Shown: positions 23,101 to 32,437 of the stretch, one piece after another | How positions within the stretch are numbered: position 1 is the stretch's first letter | Layout: each line of letters begins with the position of its first letter | From: a virus | Direction: 5' to 3' (one strand) | Virus record (IMG/VR): IMGVR_UViG_3300013130_000020 | Coordinates: 1 to 34,459 of that record | DNA length: 34,459 nucleotides | Translations under genes and position numbers: made by a program | Notes under the pieces: model-generated | Database searches by the model: none | Seen by the model: only the letters and a program-made list of their open reading frames with translations | Told to the model about the DNA's origin: nothing

Positions 23101-23332
23101 AACTGGTTTTTCAATGAGAGTTCATGTCAATGTTGAAGCTGAACACGGTTTAAACTTTAGTGGGTTGGGTTCTGGTGGCGGTAATTTCTATGGTGAATAT
23201 AGTTGGGCTAAATTCACATCATCAAGAACGACTGGATTAGCATTCACTTGCAATTCACTTAATGGTCTAACTGGCATTTCAACTGCTCCACAAATTATTA
23301 GAACTACAAAGTTATCTTTAGATTACTCATAA
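20195..23332 (+). CDS. Large virion structural protein, 1045 aa
   Basis: Begins MGFELGSVNKQYNSSTETF. It shares modules with the giant protein before it: a TGEPLYYN-type H/GE-like module near residue 60, another near 285, and a G-Y-G/Gly-rich module near 455-530 (GYQPQYVGTG, SGSGYRNGPTTYRVY, GVGYTWTNIPAISF). It has an internal duplication: DFGVLLVNNIFQKPDIDYYF (near 390) and DVLLVFINDVLQKPGDAY (near 675), each followed by a GG-x-x-x-I-x-F strand, a motif typical of phage fiber and baseplate beta-domains. It lies between the gp7-position gene and gp8, so a peripheral baseplate role is likely. I know no T4 counterpart. Confidence 0.75.
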   Translation: MGFELGSVNKQYNSSTETFRYSFKLTHEGDPIFHKIFDGSNTSSVLLGADTFVINNHFFVTGEPLYYNAGPGNTAISINPSSPGVGGATTLPQRVFAIKVAENKFKVAAAASFAYAGNAIDLTSVGIGTTHSFTAEKQNSKCIIALDNIIQSPIYKRVGSTAILTSINNRILQVSDISLFKNYDLIQINDEIMRIQVIGFNGNTNEMLVDRMWMGTSVGSHSVGDTIQLIFGDYNIIKDVITFADVPFGGIKYTVGFSSENVNLITNSFTVLSDIFATGSQVLVRSLTPPSPISPNNNYFLIKNTANNYSFATNLDNANAGIAITLTNAGIGTHNLVYVDIINGSSFQGRSFIKSNYDGNIVIDDISQNFTGIAKTFTITSSGVNTTGITSDFGVLLVNNIFQKPDIDYYFLGGSSTGITSIRFSGNSDAPVEAYSTSDVNANKLPRKGLIVSLGNSEGYGYQPQYVGTGTAVVSGFGTITVSLGYSGSGYRNGPTTYRVYVNGGNPTTGAAGTFTVLDGQISNIFMNAPGVGYTWTNIPAISFDAPIAYDDIQLISSSTGIGASASIFVGAGLSITSFQLNNIGYGFTVGEQLRIAGIPTVTSIGSSFVNAIFTVKETRDDEFAGWVIGKLQVLDDFSSEFNGSKTTFTITENGVPLSIEKSIGSPIDLSDVLLVFINDVLQKPGDAYTFEGGTQITFAEPPVPESSLQILFYRGTDADIDTDTALATIKVGDGVTILKNPNQIIPVEQTERIVRAIVSRDTIQTNNYKGNGISQSTTPLRPVVWCPQQEDLFVDGIKVSKSREEYSAKIKPAARIIKSVTTTDSIFYADGGSLVFSKTEDPNTTSFDIQIIDSDKDNTGFGTTSFIKPIETISSVSVSGDEGIITGIGTTSQGLQFNFYIPLNSPLRDAAFGNIGVTGIATGDYFVVSRSNVGNGITALSQDRLSIVGISTQFLDGIYQVNHISPVGTGFSMRVHVNVEAEHGLNFSGLGSGGGNFYGEYSWAKFTSSRTTGLAFTCNSLNGLTGISTAPQIIRTTKLSLDYS

Positions 23333-23335
23333 ATA
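23328..23335 (+). promoter_or_regulatory. CATAAATA late-promoter-like motif
   Basis: Overlaps the TAA stop at 23330-23332 and lies 22 bases before the gp8 ATG at 23357, in an A/T-rich 24-bp gap with no obvious Shine-Dalgarno sequence. Confidence 0.4.
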
Positions 23336-23356
23336 AAACAAAAAGTTTATAAAATA

Positions 23357-24895
23357 ATGCCAGCGATCATTACTGATCAGATCAGAATATTGAATGCATC
23401 TAATTTTGTCAGTGGTATTTCAACTGCTGATAACAGCTACTATGTGTTTATTGGTTTACCAAATGCAACGGAAGTAAATGCAGATTGGAATACTAATACT
23501 CCATATCCAGTTGATAGTTTTGATCAATACAGCGATATATACGACACGGTAATTTCTGCCAAAAGGATTACTTCAAGTGATGTATTGAAAGTAATTAAGA
23601 AAATTTCTTGGACATCTGGTACAATTTATGAAATGTACCGCCACGATTATTCTATTAACAGAACTTCTCCACAAACAAATTCTACAAGTTTATATAAAGC
23701 AAACTTTTATGTAATGAACTCTGATTATAGAGTTTATGAGTGTATTTACAATGGTGCATCTCCATCAAACAGTGGTAAAGGAATTATTTCACTTGAGGAA
23801 CCAACACATACGGATCTTCAACCAAGATTAGAAAGTGATGGGTATATTTGGAAGTACTTATTCACTATTAAACCAAGCGATATTGTAAAATTTGATAGCG
23901 TCGAATATATTCCTGTTCCTGCAAACTGGAAAACAAATATAGATACATCAGATGTAAGAAATGCTGCCGTTGATGGTAAGATTGAAGTTGTTGTTATTGA
24001 AAGTAATTCTACTGCATCATACCAATATAGTGGTATAAAAAATAATGTTCCTATCAAAGGTGATGGTAGAGATGGATTAGCATCCGTTACATTCATTGAT
24101 GGTAAACCCACATCAGCAACAGTAACAAATGGTGGAACTGGATATACTTTCGGAACACTAGATCTTGATAGTGTTGTTACTGGATCTGGTGCAAGTTTTT
24201 CAGTAATTATTCCGCCACCAGGAGGACATGGTGCAGATATTGATAAAGAACTTGGTGCTAATAGGGTATTAATTTACTCCAGAATTGAAAATAGTGATAT
24301 AACAAATCCAGATTTCCCAACAGGAAATCAATTTGCACGTATTGGTATTCTTAAAAATCCTCTTGTCAATGGAACTTCAAATATATTGACAGCATCATCT
24401 GCATCTAGTGTATATGGTTTAAGATTAACGGGTGCTGCTACAACAACAATGAGTGTATCCGTTGATGGACAAGTTAGACAAACAGTTGGTGTTGGATCAA
24501 CTGCAGTTGGAAAGATTATTTCATATGACCCAATTACAAAAATCTTAAGATATTGGCAAGATAGAGATCTTGCTACTGATAGTTCAACTGGTTCTAAACC
24601 AACTTATGGATACAGTCTAAATAAGTTTACAAGTTCTCCAGGAACAGGAGGAAGTGTAAATGTAGTTGTAACAACAACTACTGGCACCGAAACTGTAGGC
24701 ATCGAAACAACATTTACTGGAGTTTCTACGTCTGTCAACTCAAGAGATTATTATTTTGGACAAACTTTTAATAACGGTATTGCACAACCAGAAATTAAAA
24801 AATATTCTGGTGAAATAATTTACATTGACAATCGTCCAGAAGTAACAAGAGCCTCAAACCAAAGAGAAGATATTAAAATTGTTTTAGAATTCTGA
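23357..24895 (+). CDS. gp8: Baseplate wedge protein gp8, enlarged
   Basis: The C-terminal end, KYSGEIIYIDNRPEVTRA then REDIKIVLEF, closely parallels T4 gp8 (HSGEMIYMENRPPI then INILFTF). The blocks RVYECIYNG, LESDGYIWKYLF and FARIGILKNPL also have T4 gp8 counterparts in the same order. It is 512 residues against 334 in T4. The extra length lies mainly between about residues 245 and 320, a Gly-rich TNGGTGYTFG module like those in the giant proteins, and between about 340 and 470. gp8 dimerises in the wedge and contacts gp10 and gp7 in T4. It ends 4 bases before the next gene. Confidence 0.87.
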   Translation: MPAIITDQIRILNASNFVSGISTADNSYYVFIGLPNATEVNADWNTNTPYPVDSFDQYSDIYDTVISAKRITSSDVLKVIKKISWTSGTIYEMYRHDYSINRTSPQTNSTSLYKANFYVMNSDYRVYECIYNGASPSNSGKGIISLEEPTHTDLQPRLESDGYIWKYLFTIKPSDIVKFDSVEYIPVPANWKTNIDTSDVRNAAVDGKIEVVVIESNSTASYQYSGIKNNVPIKGDGRDGLASVTFIDGKPTSATVTNGGTGYTFGTLDLDSVVTGSGASFSVIIPPPGGHGADIDKELGANRVLIYSRIENSDITNPDFPTGNQFARIGILKNPLVNGTSNILTASSASSVYGLRLTGAATTTMSVSVDGQVRQTVGVGSTAVGKIISYDPITKILRYWQDRDLATDSSTGSKPTYGYSLNKFTSSPGTGGSVNVVVTTTTGTETVGIETTFTGVSTSVNSRDYYFGQTFNNGIAQPEIKKYSGEIIYIDNRPEVTRASNQREDIKIVLEF

Positions 24896-24899
24896 TCCA

Positions 24900-27800
24900 A
24901 TGCCACAAAACACTAACCTCAACACCAATCCATATTATGATGACTTTGATCAGGCAAAGAATTATAATAGGGTTCTTTTCAAACCTGGCATTCCTATTCA
25001 GGCAAGAGAATTAACAACTTTACAAGCAATTTTCCAAGATCAGGTTGAGAAATTTGGCAGCCATTTCTTTAAAGAGGGATCTGTAGTAATTCCAGGTTCT
25101 ATTGCATATGATGATAGATACTATGCAGTAAAATTAGAACCAACTTTTTTTGGTATCTCAGTTGAAACGTATTATGATAAACTTATTGGATTAACTATTC
25201 AAGGAAAAACTTCTGGTATTACAGCAGTTGTAAAAAAAGTTTTATCTAAAACACAATCTATTGAAGGTGTTACTACTTTATATGTAAAGTATCAAAAATC
25301 ATCGGAACAAGATTATACCACAGATCAGTTTCTTGATGGAGAAAACTTAGTAACACTTTCAGATTTTACATATGGATCCACGACAATTTCAGTTGGATCT
25401 GATTTTGCAACTTGTGTCCTCACAAATGCCACAGCAACAGGATCTTCATTCTCGGTAACCGAAGGTGTATTCTTTGCAAGAGGAGCATTTATTTCAGTAA
25501 GTGATGAAACTCTTATTTTAGATCAATATTCAAATATTCCATCATATAGAGTTGGGTTTTTTGTAAATGAAGAAATCGTAAGTGCTATTAATGATCCAAC
25601 TTTATATGATAATGCTCAGGGTTACTCAAACTATACTGCACCAGGTGCAGATAGATTAAAAATCAGCTTGTCTTTAATCAAAAAAGATTTAGAAGATTAT
25701 CAAGATGAAAATTTTATTGAACTATTCAGAATAAAGAATGGTGAAGTTAAAAAAATTGTTAGTAAAACAGTTTATAGTGAAATTGCAAAAGAATTAGCAA
25801 GAAGGACATACGATGAAAGTGGAGATTATTATGTTAATAAATTTGATATTCAAGCAAAGGAAAGTTTAAACGATAGATATTCAACTTTTGGGGTTTTCTT
25901 TCCAGAAGAAAATACTGATCAGGGTAATCAACCATCAAAAAATTTATTAGAAATACAAGTTGGTCCTGGAAAAGCATACGTTAAAGGATATGAAGTAGAA
26001 ACTCACGGAACAACTTTCTTAGACGTAGAAAGACCAAGAGAAACTACATTGGTTTTAGGTGCTGGAATTCCATTCCAAGCTGGAAATCTTCTAAGAGTAA
26101 ACAACGTTTATGGTGGCGCAAGCGTTGGACTTGCAACAACGGGATATGTAGATCTTCGTAGTCATAGACTTGGATCTATTAAAGCTGCTACTACTGGACA
26201 AAGTATTGGTAGAGCAAGAATATATGACTATAAGTGTACAAACACCGAGTACTCTAATAATGCATCACAGTTTGATTTATACCTATATGATATTCAAACT
26301 GATACCGAAATCACTTTAAATGAAGCATTAACGCTAGTATCTCCTGCACTAATTGAAGGAAAAAATTCTGGAGCTAAAGGATATTTAAGAACTTCTTCTG
26401 GAAATATTCTAACACTACACCAAACATCTGGAAACTTTATTATTGATGAAGCAATTTTTGTAAATGGAATTGAGAATGGTAGAGTAATTACTAAAGTATT
26501 AGAATTTGATCTAACCGACATAAGATCGGTAAGGTCTGAGGTTGGTATTACAACTTTCAGTGCAGACACTGTTTTAGAACCAAAACTTAATTTTGGTGCA
26601 AAACCATTTACTATTACATCTAGTTCTAGCGGTATCTCAACAGTAACTAGTTCTACAAGCGGATGGACTGTAGGAATTAAGACGGGCGATATTGTTTCTT
26701 ACGCTAGAACTGATGTATCTGGTAGTGTTTATAATAGAGTAAAAACTGTTGCACCGACATTACAAAGTTTAACTGTTGAAGCAGTTACAAATGTTTCTGG
26801 TGTTGCAACTGGAACACTACCACCATCTGCAGTCAGTGTTTCTGGTCTTCTAATTGTTGCACCAAAAATCAAAAACGCAAACTCTGGTTTCATGTATGCA
26901 GAGTTTCCTAATAAAAATATTGAAAGTGTAGATTTAACATCTTCTGATATTTTCATTAGGAAGGAATATAGAGATAGAAGTTCATCATCATTAGGATCTT
27001 TAGATCTTCCATCTTTAGCGGGAACTGATTTTGTTTATACACCCTTTGATGAAGAACGGTATTCCGTCTTCTATATGGATGGTACAGTTGAACCATTAAC
27101 ATCAGATCAGTTTCAACTAACAAATGGTGGAAAGGGCGCAACTATTTTTGGTTTATCTAAGACTAGTGAAACGGGAGTAATTGTTGTAACAACACAACAG
27201 AAATCTAAAGTTACATCTAAGAATAAAATTTTAAATCGTGCTGCTTCAATTACAGTATCTGGTTCAAAATATAATTATTCTGGAATTTCAACAGGCATTA
27301 TTGATGGATTAACATTCAATACTGCTTATGGAAAACGTGTTCAAGATAAAGAGATTTCTCTTGACGTTGCAGATGTTGTAAATGTTCATGCAGTATTCCA
27401 ATCATCAACAACTAGTGCTCCTACAGTTCCAAGTTTAGTTCTTTCATCACTGAATGGTCCTAATGCAACAAATCAAGACTTAATTGTTGGTGAGATTTTA
27501 ATTGGTAGTTCTTCAGGTGCATCTGCTATGGTTCTTGGTAAATCAGGAACCAATCAAATTTTTTATATAACAAAAAATAATCAAAGTTTTACTGAAAGTG
27601 AGCAGGTTGTATTCCAAGAAAGTGGAGTAACTGGAAATATATCACAAATTAATTTGGGTGACCAAAATATTTTAGATAACTTTAGTTTTGATACTGGACA
27701 GAGACTTGAGTATTATGATTTTGGTAGATTAATTAGAAAATCTGGATCGCAAGAACCTTCAAAGCAATTAACAATTTACTTCGATCACTTCACTATTAAT

Positions 27801-30800
27801 TCTAGTGATAATGGTGAAATTATTACAACCAATAGTTATCCAGATTATGATATAAATGTTCCAAATTTTAATAATATTAGAAACACTGATATTATTGATT
27901 TTCGACCAAGAGTAGCAAACTATAGTGGATTATTATCTCCGTTTGAATTTTCATCCAGAAACTTTGGCGGATCTGGACAAACTGTTCCTAATGTTATTGT
28001 TTCTGATGAAAATATTGTTTTAGATTATAAGTTTTATACTGGAAGAATTGATAGACTATTCCTCAACCAGGATAGTACGTTTACAATTTCAAAAGGTGTT
28101 TCTTCAGAACGTCCCGTCTTACCAGAAGTAGTTGATGGATCATTTGAACTTGCAACAATTACATATTCGCCATATGTATATAATATGGATACTGATGTAG
28201 CGATTGATTTTAAATCCAATAAGCGTTACACAATGCTTGATATTGGTAAACTTGAGGATAGAATTGCTGGTCTAGAATATTATACAAGCTTGTCTTTACT
28301 TGAAGCAAAAACTTCAAGTTTAGTTATTCAAGATCCAGATACTGGTCTTGACAAGTTCAAATCTGGTTTTGTTGTTGATAATTTTAGTACTTTTGATGTT
28401 GCAGATAAAACACTACCATCAATAAAGTATGATATTAACAACAATCAACTTGTTGCAAGATCATACTACGATAGTGTAGATTTATTAGTCGGATCTGAAT
28501 CTTTGATTGGAACAAGTGGATCTCCAGATCTAAGTGTCGATGTAAGATATGCAAATGATCTTGGGTCTGTAAATATTAAAAAATCTAAAAATATTGTAAC
28601 TTTAAATTATTCTGAAGTAGAGGATTTTAAACAACCGTTTGCAAGTAGAGTAGTAAACATCAATCCATTTGATGTTGTTGCCTGGCGTGGTAGCATGAGT
28701 TTAAATCCATCAAAAGATGTTTGGATTGAAAGAAAATATAAAACAATTGATGGTGGTTTTGGAACTACTGAAGTCATTACATCATCAACAGAAATCCCAA
28801 ACTTAAGATCTCAAAATATTGAATTTAAGGCATTAAGATTAAAACCAGCGACTAAGTTCTTTAGTTTCTTCTCAAGAACAGATATGTCCGATAATAGGTC
28901 ATTAACTGTTCCAAAACTTTTAGAAGTAACTCCAGTTCAAGGATCATTCCAAGTTGGAGAAACTGTTGTTGGAAGAATTCTATCTAACCAGAACACAACA
29001 GCAAATCCAGAAGTTAGATTTAGACTTGCTCAAGCAAACCATAAAGATGGTCCATATAATGCTCCAACAGCAGTTTACACAAACAATCCATATTCAAATG
29101 TTGGACTAACATCATTTTATAGTGATACAACTAAAGTATTGAATATTGATACTTCTTCATTAAATCAAAAATCCGACGAAAGATTTTTTGGATATGTTGC
29201 TCAGGGAATGATACTTGTTGGAGAAACAAGTAATGCCGAAGCAATTGTAGAGGAAGTTCGTTTAATTAGTGACGCAAATGGTGTTTTAATTGCAAGTATT
29301 AATATTCCAAATACAGATCCAAAATTTGTAAATGGCACAAATACTATCGAAGTATCTGCAGAAAAAACTCCGTCTAATGTTGCTGGTGTTGTTATAAGCG
29401 GAGCAAATGCAAACTTCTTCTCGCAAGGAACTTTAGAGACACAGACAACAATTGTTCGTCGTCCGCCACCTGCACCATCAGATCCATTAGCACAATCATT
29501 CTTTGTTGAAGAAGACCCTGGTATTTTCTATACCTCAGTTGATCTTTACTTTGCAACAAAAAGTTCAACAATTCCTGTAGAACTAAGAATAGTAACAGTT
29601 GAAAACGGATCACCTTCAGGAAATATTGTCGAAGGATCTAGTATTATTAAATATCCTAATGAAATTACGACATCATCTAATGCATTATCTCCAACAACAT
29701 TTACATTTGATGCTCCAGTATATCTATCAAAAGGAGAATATGCTTTTGTAATTCTTGCGGATACTGATGCTTACAATGTTTGGATTTCTCGTGTTGGTGA
29801 AGAAGATATTTCAACTATAAATCTACCAGAAATTCAAAAAGTTATCATTAATAAACAACCATCTTTAGGTTCGTTATTTAAATCACAAAATGCATCTACT
29901 TGGGATGCTTCTCAACTTGAAGATTTGAAATACACTGCACGTAAAGCGAAATTTACTACGCAAAAAGCAGCATTTAAATTATACAATCCAGAATTAAGAA
30001 CATTTAATTACAGAAATATTTTAGATCCAAATCCGATTGAAGTATTCTCTAAAAAAGTAACTTTAGGATTATCTTCAGCAATTACATCACCACATGTAGT
30101 TGTTGGTTCAAGAATTCTTCAAGATAATACTACTTCTAGTGGTTATGTTGAAAGTTTACGTGGTGCAGTTGGTTTAGCAAATACTGGATTAAATATTACC
30201 AATGTTGGCGTTGGATATTCTAATGGAACATTTCAAGGAGTAACATTTACAAGACTTACTGGATCTGGAACAGGAGCCACTGGTATTGTAACTGTTAGTG
30301 GTGGATCAATTGAAAGTGTATGTGTTACTGCAAGTGGTCATGGATATACAGTTGGAGATACACTAACTGCTACCCTTGGAAGCAATACCTTGGGTCAGAA
30401 TTTAGTATTTACTGTTGGAATTATTACTGCCATAAACACCCTTGCTTTAACTAATGTAACTGGAACAAACTTTAATAATTCTGATCAAATTCAATATGTA
30501 CCAACTGCAGGTGTTGGTGTTGGCATTGGATCAACCCTGTTTTCAATTGTTCCTTCAACGATTACATCTAATAGTGATCAATATGATGGAACCTACTTCA
30601 AGGTAAATCATAAAGATCATGGAATGCACGCTACTAATAATATTGTTACAATTTCTGGAATTAGTGGTGATACTGTTGCAACTTCAATTCAAGTTGGATA
30701 TGCAGTAAGTTCTATCGATAACATTAGCGTTGCTAGTAGCACTAACTTTAATATGTTTGAAGGTGCTCAAGTTTCTGCAGTAAATCCAGGATTTGCTTTG

Positions 30801-31883
30801 ATCGGTGATGAAATTATTGCTTATACTGGTGTTGGAAATAATATTCTAACAGGAATAACAACAAGAGGTATTGATGGTACAATTCCTAGAACTTATCGTG
30901 TAAACACACCCATTCAAAAATATGAATTTGCTGGCGTTTCTTTAAGAAAAATTAATACAACACATAATCTTATTAATTCTTCTAATACAATTGAAGGTAA
31001 AGTAACTCTCGATTCATATCACATAAGAATTTCAGGATCTTCTGTTTTCAATTCTAATAAAATTGGTGGTGGCTCCAACGCTAAGGCAACAAAGAATATT
31101 CAGTTTGAAAGTATAGTTCCACATATTGATTATACATTGCCAAATGGAACAAATATTAGTGCTCAAGTAAGAACTATATCTGGAACTAGCATTGATGGAA
31201 CTGAACTTTCATTCCAAGATAAAGGATATGAACCAGTATCATTGACCAATGAAACTATCTTTAAAGATCCAAGAATAATTGCCTCTAGACCAAATGAAGA
31301 GACAAAACTTCTTGCTCTTCCTGGTGCTAAATCATTTACATTTGAAATTGAACTAAGTACATCCAATGAAAATATTTCCCCAACAATAAATGCTTTTGAA
31401 AGTTTTATTACTACAAAATCTAATAGAGTAAATAGTCCAATTGATAATTACTCTATAGACAGAAGATCTAATCTTTTAGTAGAAGATCCACATGATCTAT
31501 CTTATCTAACTAAGGTAATTTCATTAGAAACTCCTGCAACATCACTCAAAGTTCTTTTAGACGCTTATAGACCATCCAGTTCAGATATTAGAATTCTATA
31601 CAGATTGTTTAGAGTTGATGGTGCTGAACTTGATAAAGTATTTGAACTATTCCCAGGATATGATAATCTTGATGCTAACCAACAAGTAATCAATATTAAA
31701 AACAATAGTGGAAGATCTGATAGAAATATTTCTGCAAGTTTAGATACTCAATTTTTAGAATATACTTGGACAGCAAATAATTTACCACAATTTAGTGCAT
31801 ATCAAATTAAAGTTGAATGCTCCACTATAAATCAAGCACAATCACCGAGAATTAGAAACTTTAGAGCAATCGCATTAGCATGA
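24900..31883 (+). CDS. DUF4815-type giant virion structural protein
   Basis: 2327 residues, in the place of T4 gp9/gp10. The N-terminus (NPYYDDFDQAKNYNRVLFKP, then GIPIQARELTTLQAIFQDQ and EKFGSHFFKEGSVVIPG, residues 11-68) is the signature I associate with the DUF4815 family of phage structural proteins. The middle contains LEDRIAGLEYYTSLSLLEAK near 1118, probably a coiled-coil helix. Near residue 1527 the DPLAQSFFV block begins a beta domain (SVDLYFATKSSTIPVELRI). A Gly/Ser-rich module (GVGYSNG, GHGYTVGDT) follows near 1770-1830, then a C-terminal beta domain. It probably bridges the baseplate and tail fibers. The stop overlaps the next start (ATGA). Confidence 0.8.
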   Translation: MPQNTNLNTNPYYDDFDQAKNYNRVLFKPGIPIQARELTTLQAIFQDQVEKFGSHFFKEGSVVIPGSIAYDDRYYAVKLEPTFFGISVETYYDKLIGLTIQGKTSGITAVVKKVLSKTQSIEGVTTLYVKYQKSSEQDYTTDQFLDGENLVTLSDFTYGSTTISVGSDFATCVLTNATATGSSFSVTEGVFFARGAFISVSDETLILDQYSNIPSYRVGFFVNEEIVSAINDPTLYDNAQGYSNYTAPGADRLKISLSLIKKDLEDYQDENFIELFRIKNGEVKKIVSKTVYSEIAKELARRTYDESGDYYVNKFDIQAKESLNDRYSTFGVFFPEENTDQGNQPSKNLLEIQVGPGKAYVKGYEVETHGTTFLDVERPRETTLVLGAGIPFQAGNLLRVNNVYGGASVGLATTGYVDLRSHRLGSIKAATTGQSIGRARIYDYKCTNTEYSNNASQFDLYLYDIQTDTEITLNEALTLVSPALIEGKNSGAKGYLRTSSGNILTLHQTSGNFIIDEAIFVNGIENGRVITKVLEFDLTDIRSVRSEVGITTFSADTVLEPKLNFGAKPFTITSSSSGISTVTSSTSGWTVGIKTGDIVSYARTDVSGSVYNRVKTVAPTLQSLTVEAVTNVSGVATGTLPPSAVSVSGLLIVAPKIKNANSGFMYAEFPNKNIESVDLTSSDIFIRKEYRDRSSSSLGSLDLPSLAGTDFVYTPFDEERYSVFYMDGTVEPLTSDQFQLTNGGKGATIFGLSKTSETGVIVVTTQQKSKVTSKNKILNRAASITVSGSKYNYSGISTGIIDGLTFNTAYGKRVQDKEISLDVADVVNVHAVFQSSTTSAPTVPSLVLSSLNGPNATNQDLIVGEILIGSSSGASAMVLGKSGTNQIFYITKNNQSFTESEQVVFQESGVTGNISQINLGDQNILDNFSFDTGQRLEYYDFGRLIRKSGSQEPSKQLTIYFDHFTINSSDNGEIITTNSYPDYDINVPNFNNIRNTDIIDFRPRVANYSGLLSPFEFSSRNFGGSGQTVPNVIVSDENIVLDYKFYTGRIDRLFLNQDSTFTISKGVSSERPVLPEVVDGSFELATITYSPYVYNMDTDVAIDFKSNKRYTMLDIGKLEDRIAGLEYYTSLSLLEAKTSSLVIQDPDTGLDKFKSGFVVDNFSTFDVADKTLPSIKYDINNNQLVARSYYDSVDLLVGSESLIGTSGSPDLSVDVRYANDLGSVNIKKSKNIVTLNYSEVEDFKQPFASRVVNINPFDVVAWRGSMSLNPSKDVWIERKYKTIDGGFGTTEVITSSTEIPNLRSQNIEFKALRLKPATKFFSFFSRTDMSDNRSLTVPKLLEVTPVQGSFQVGETVVGRILSNQNTTANPEVRFRLAQANHKDGPYNAPTAVYTNNPYSNVGLTSFYSDTTKVLNIDTSSLNQKSDERFFGYVAQGMILVGETSNAEAIVEEVRLISDANGVLIASINIPNTDPKFVNGTNTIEVSAEKTPSNVAGVVISGANANFFSQGTLETQTTIVRRPPPAPSDPLAQSFFVEEDPGIFYTSVDLYFATKSSTIPVELRIVTVENGSPSGNIVEGSSIIKYPNEITTSSNALSPTTFTFDAPVYLSKGEYAFVILADTDAYNVWISRVGEEDISTINLPEIQKVIINKQPSLGSLFKSQNASTWDASQLEDLKYTARKAKFTTQKAAFKLYNPELRTFNYRNILDPNPIEVFSKKVTLGLSSAITSPHVVVGSRILQDNTTSSGYVESLRGAVGLANTGLNITNVGVGYSNGTFQGVTFTRLTGSGTGATGIVTVSGGSIESVCVTASGHGYTVGDTLTATLGSNTLGQNLVFTVGIITAINTLALTNVTGTNFNNSDQIQYVPTAGVGVGIGSTLFSIVPSTITSNSDQYDGTYFKVNHKDHGMHATNNIVTISGISGDTVATSIQVGYAVSSIDNISVASSTNFNMFEGAQVSAVNPGFALIGDEIIAYTGVGNNILTGITTRGIDGTIPRTYRVNTPIQKYEFAGVSLRKINTTHNLINSSNTIEGKVTLDSYHIRISGSSVFNSNKIGGGSNAKATKNIQFESIVPHIDYTLPNGTNISAQVRTISGTSIDGTELSFQDKGYEPVSLTNETIFKDPRIIASRPNEETKLLALPGAKSFTFEIELSTSNENISPTINAFESFITTKSNRVNSPIDNYSIDRRSNLLVEDPHDLSYLTKVISLETPATSLKVLLDAYRPSSSDIRILYRLFRVDGAELDKVFELFPGYDNLDANQQVINIKNNSGRSDRNISASLDTQFLEYTWTANNLPQFSAYQIKVECSTINQAQSPRIRNFRAIALA

Positions 31884-32074
31884 TGAAAAAAGCAAAAGTA
31901 GAAGATCATTCAAATCTTGAAAGAGATTTGCACACACAAGCAATCATAAACACAGATATGGTTGCTTATGAGAAGTATATCAACGAAAAAAATACTCGAT
32001 TGAGATATGAAAGTGAACTTAGAGAACTAAGATCCGAAATTGAGGTTTTGAAATCTCTTCTACTCAATAAATAA
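31880..32074 (+). CDS. Small coiled-coil protein, 64 aa
   Basis: Starts on an ATGA overlap with the giant gene (ATGATG, so the second ATG at 31883 is an alternative). The product has a basic start (KKAKVEDHSNLERDL), then AIINTDMVAYEKYI and a heptad-like helix RYESELRELRSEIEVLKSLL at the C-terminus. I recall proteins of the ED-H-x-N-L-x-R-D...A-I-I-N-T-D pattern near structural genes in cyanophages and T4-like phages. It may be a chaperone or a minor virion component. Confidence 0.7.
   Translation: MMKKAKVEDHSNLERDLHTQAIINTDMVAYEKYINEKNTRLRYESELRELRSEIEVLKSLLLNK
32066..32073 (+). promoter_or_regulatory. AATAAATA late-promoter-like motif
   Basis: Overlaps the end of the coiled-coil gene and lies 21 bases before the ATG at 32095. 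An AGGAG (32090-32094) abuts that ATG with no spacing, closer than a normal Shine-Dalgarno. Confidence 0.35.
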
Positions 32075-32094
32075 CTATAGTACGTAAATAGGAG

Positions 32095-32436
32095 ATGGCA
32101 GTTCCAGCAGTAAATCTTGTCATAGAACAAGGCACTGATTTTACTAGGACCTTTTCATTAAAAAGATCTGATGGATCTCCATTGAATTTGACTAATTATA
32201 ACTTTGATGCAAAAATGAGGAAGTGGAGTGGATCTGCTGGATACATCAGTTTTGCAACAACTTATAATGCAAATCCATCTGCAGGAAAGTTGACAATTTC
32301 ATTGCAAAATTCTCAAACTGGAATTATAACTGCAGGTAGATATAATTATGATATTTTAATTATCAATAGTGCTTTGAATAATGTTACAACAAAAGTTATC
32401 ACTGGTCAAATCACTGTAAACGGAACAGTATCCTAA
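32095..32436 (+). CDS. Small beta-sandwich virion protein, 113 aa
   Basis: The product MAVPAVNLVIEQGTDFTRTF... resembles N-terminal domains of phage receptor-binding proteins of the BppU type: an EQGTDF-x-x-x-F strand, a DGSPLNLTNYNFDAKMRK strand pair, then GKLTISLQNSQTGIITAGRYNYDILI and a final strand VITGQITVNGTVS. It likely forms an all-beta module attached to a baseplate or fiber. The next gene starts 2 bases after its stop, so they are co-translated. Confidence 0.65.
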   Translation: MAVPAVNLVIEQGTDFTRTFSLKRSDGSPLNLTNYNFDAKMRKWSGSAGYISFATTYNANPSAGKLTISLQNSQTGIITAGRYNYDILIINSALNNVTTKVITGQITVNGTVS

Positions 32437-32437
32437 C

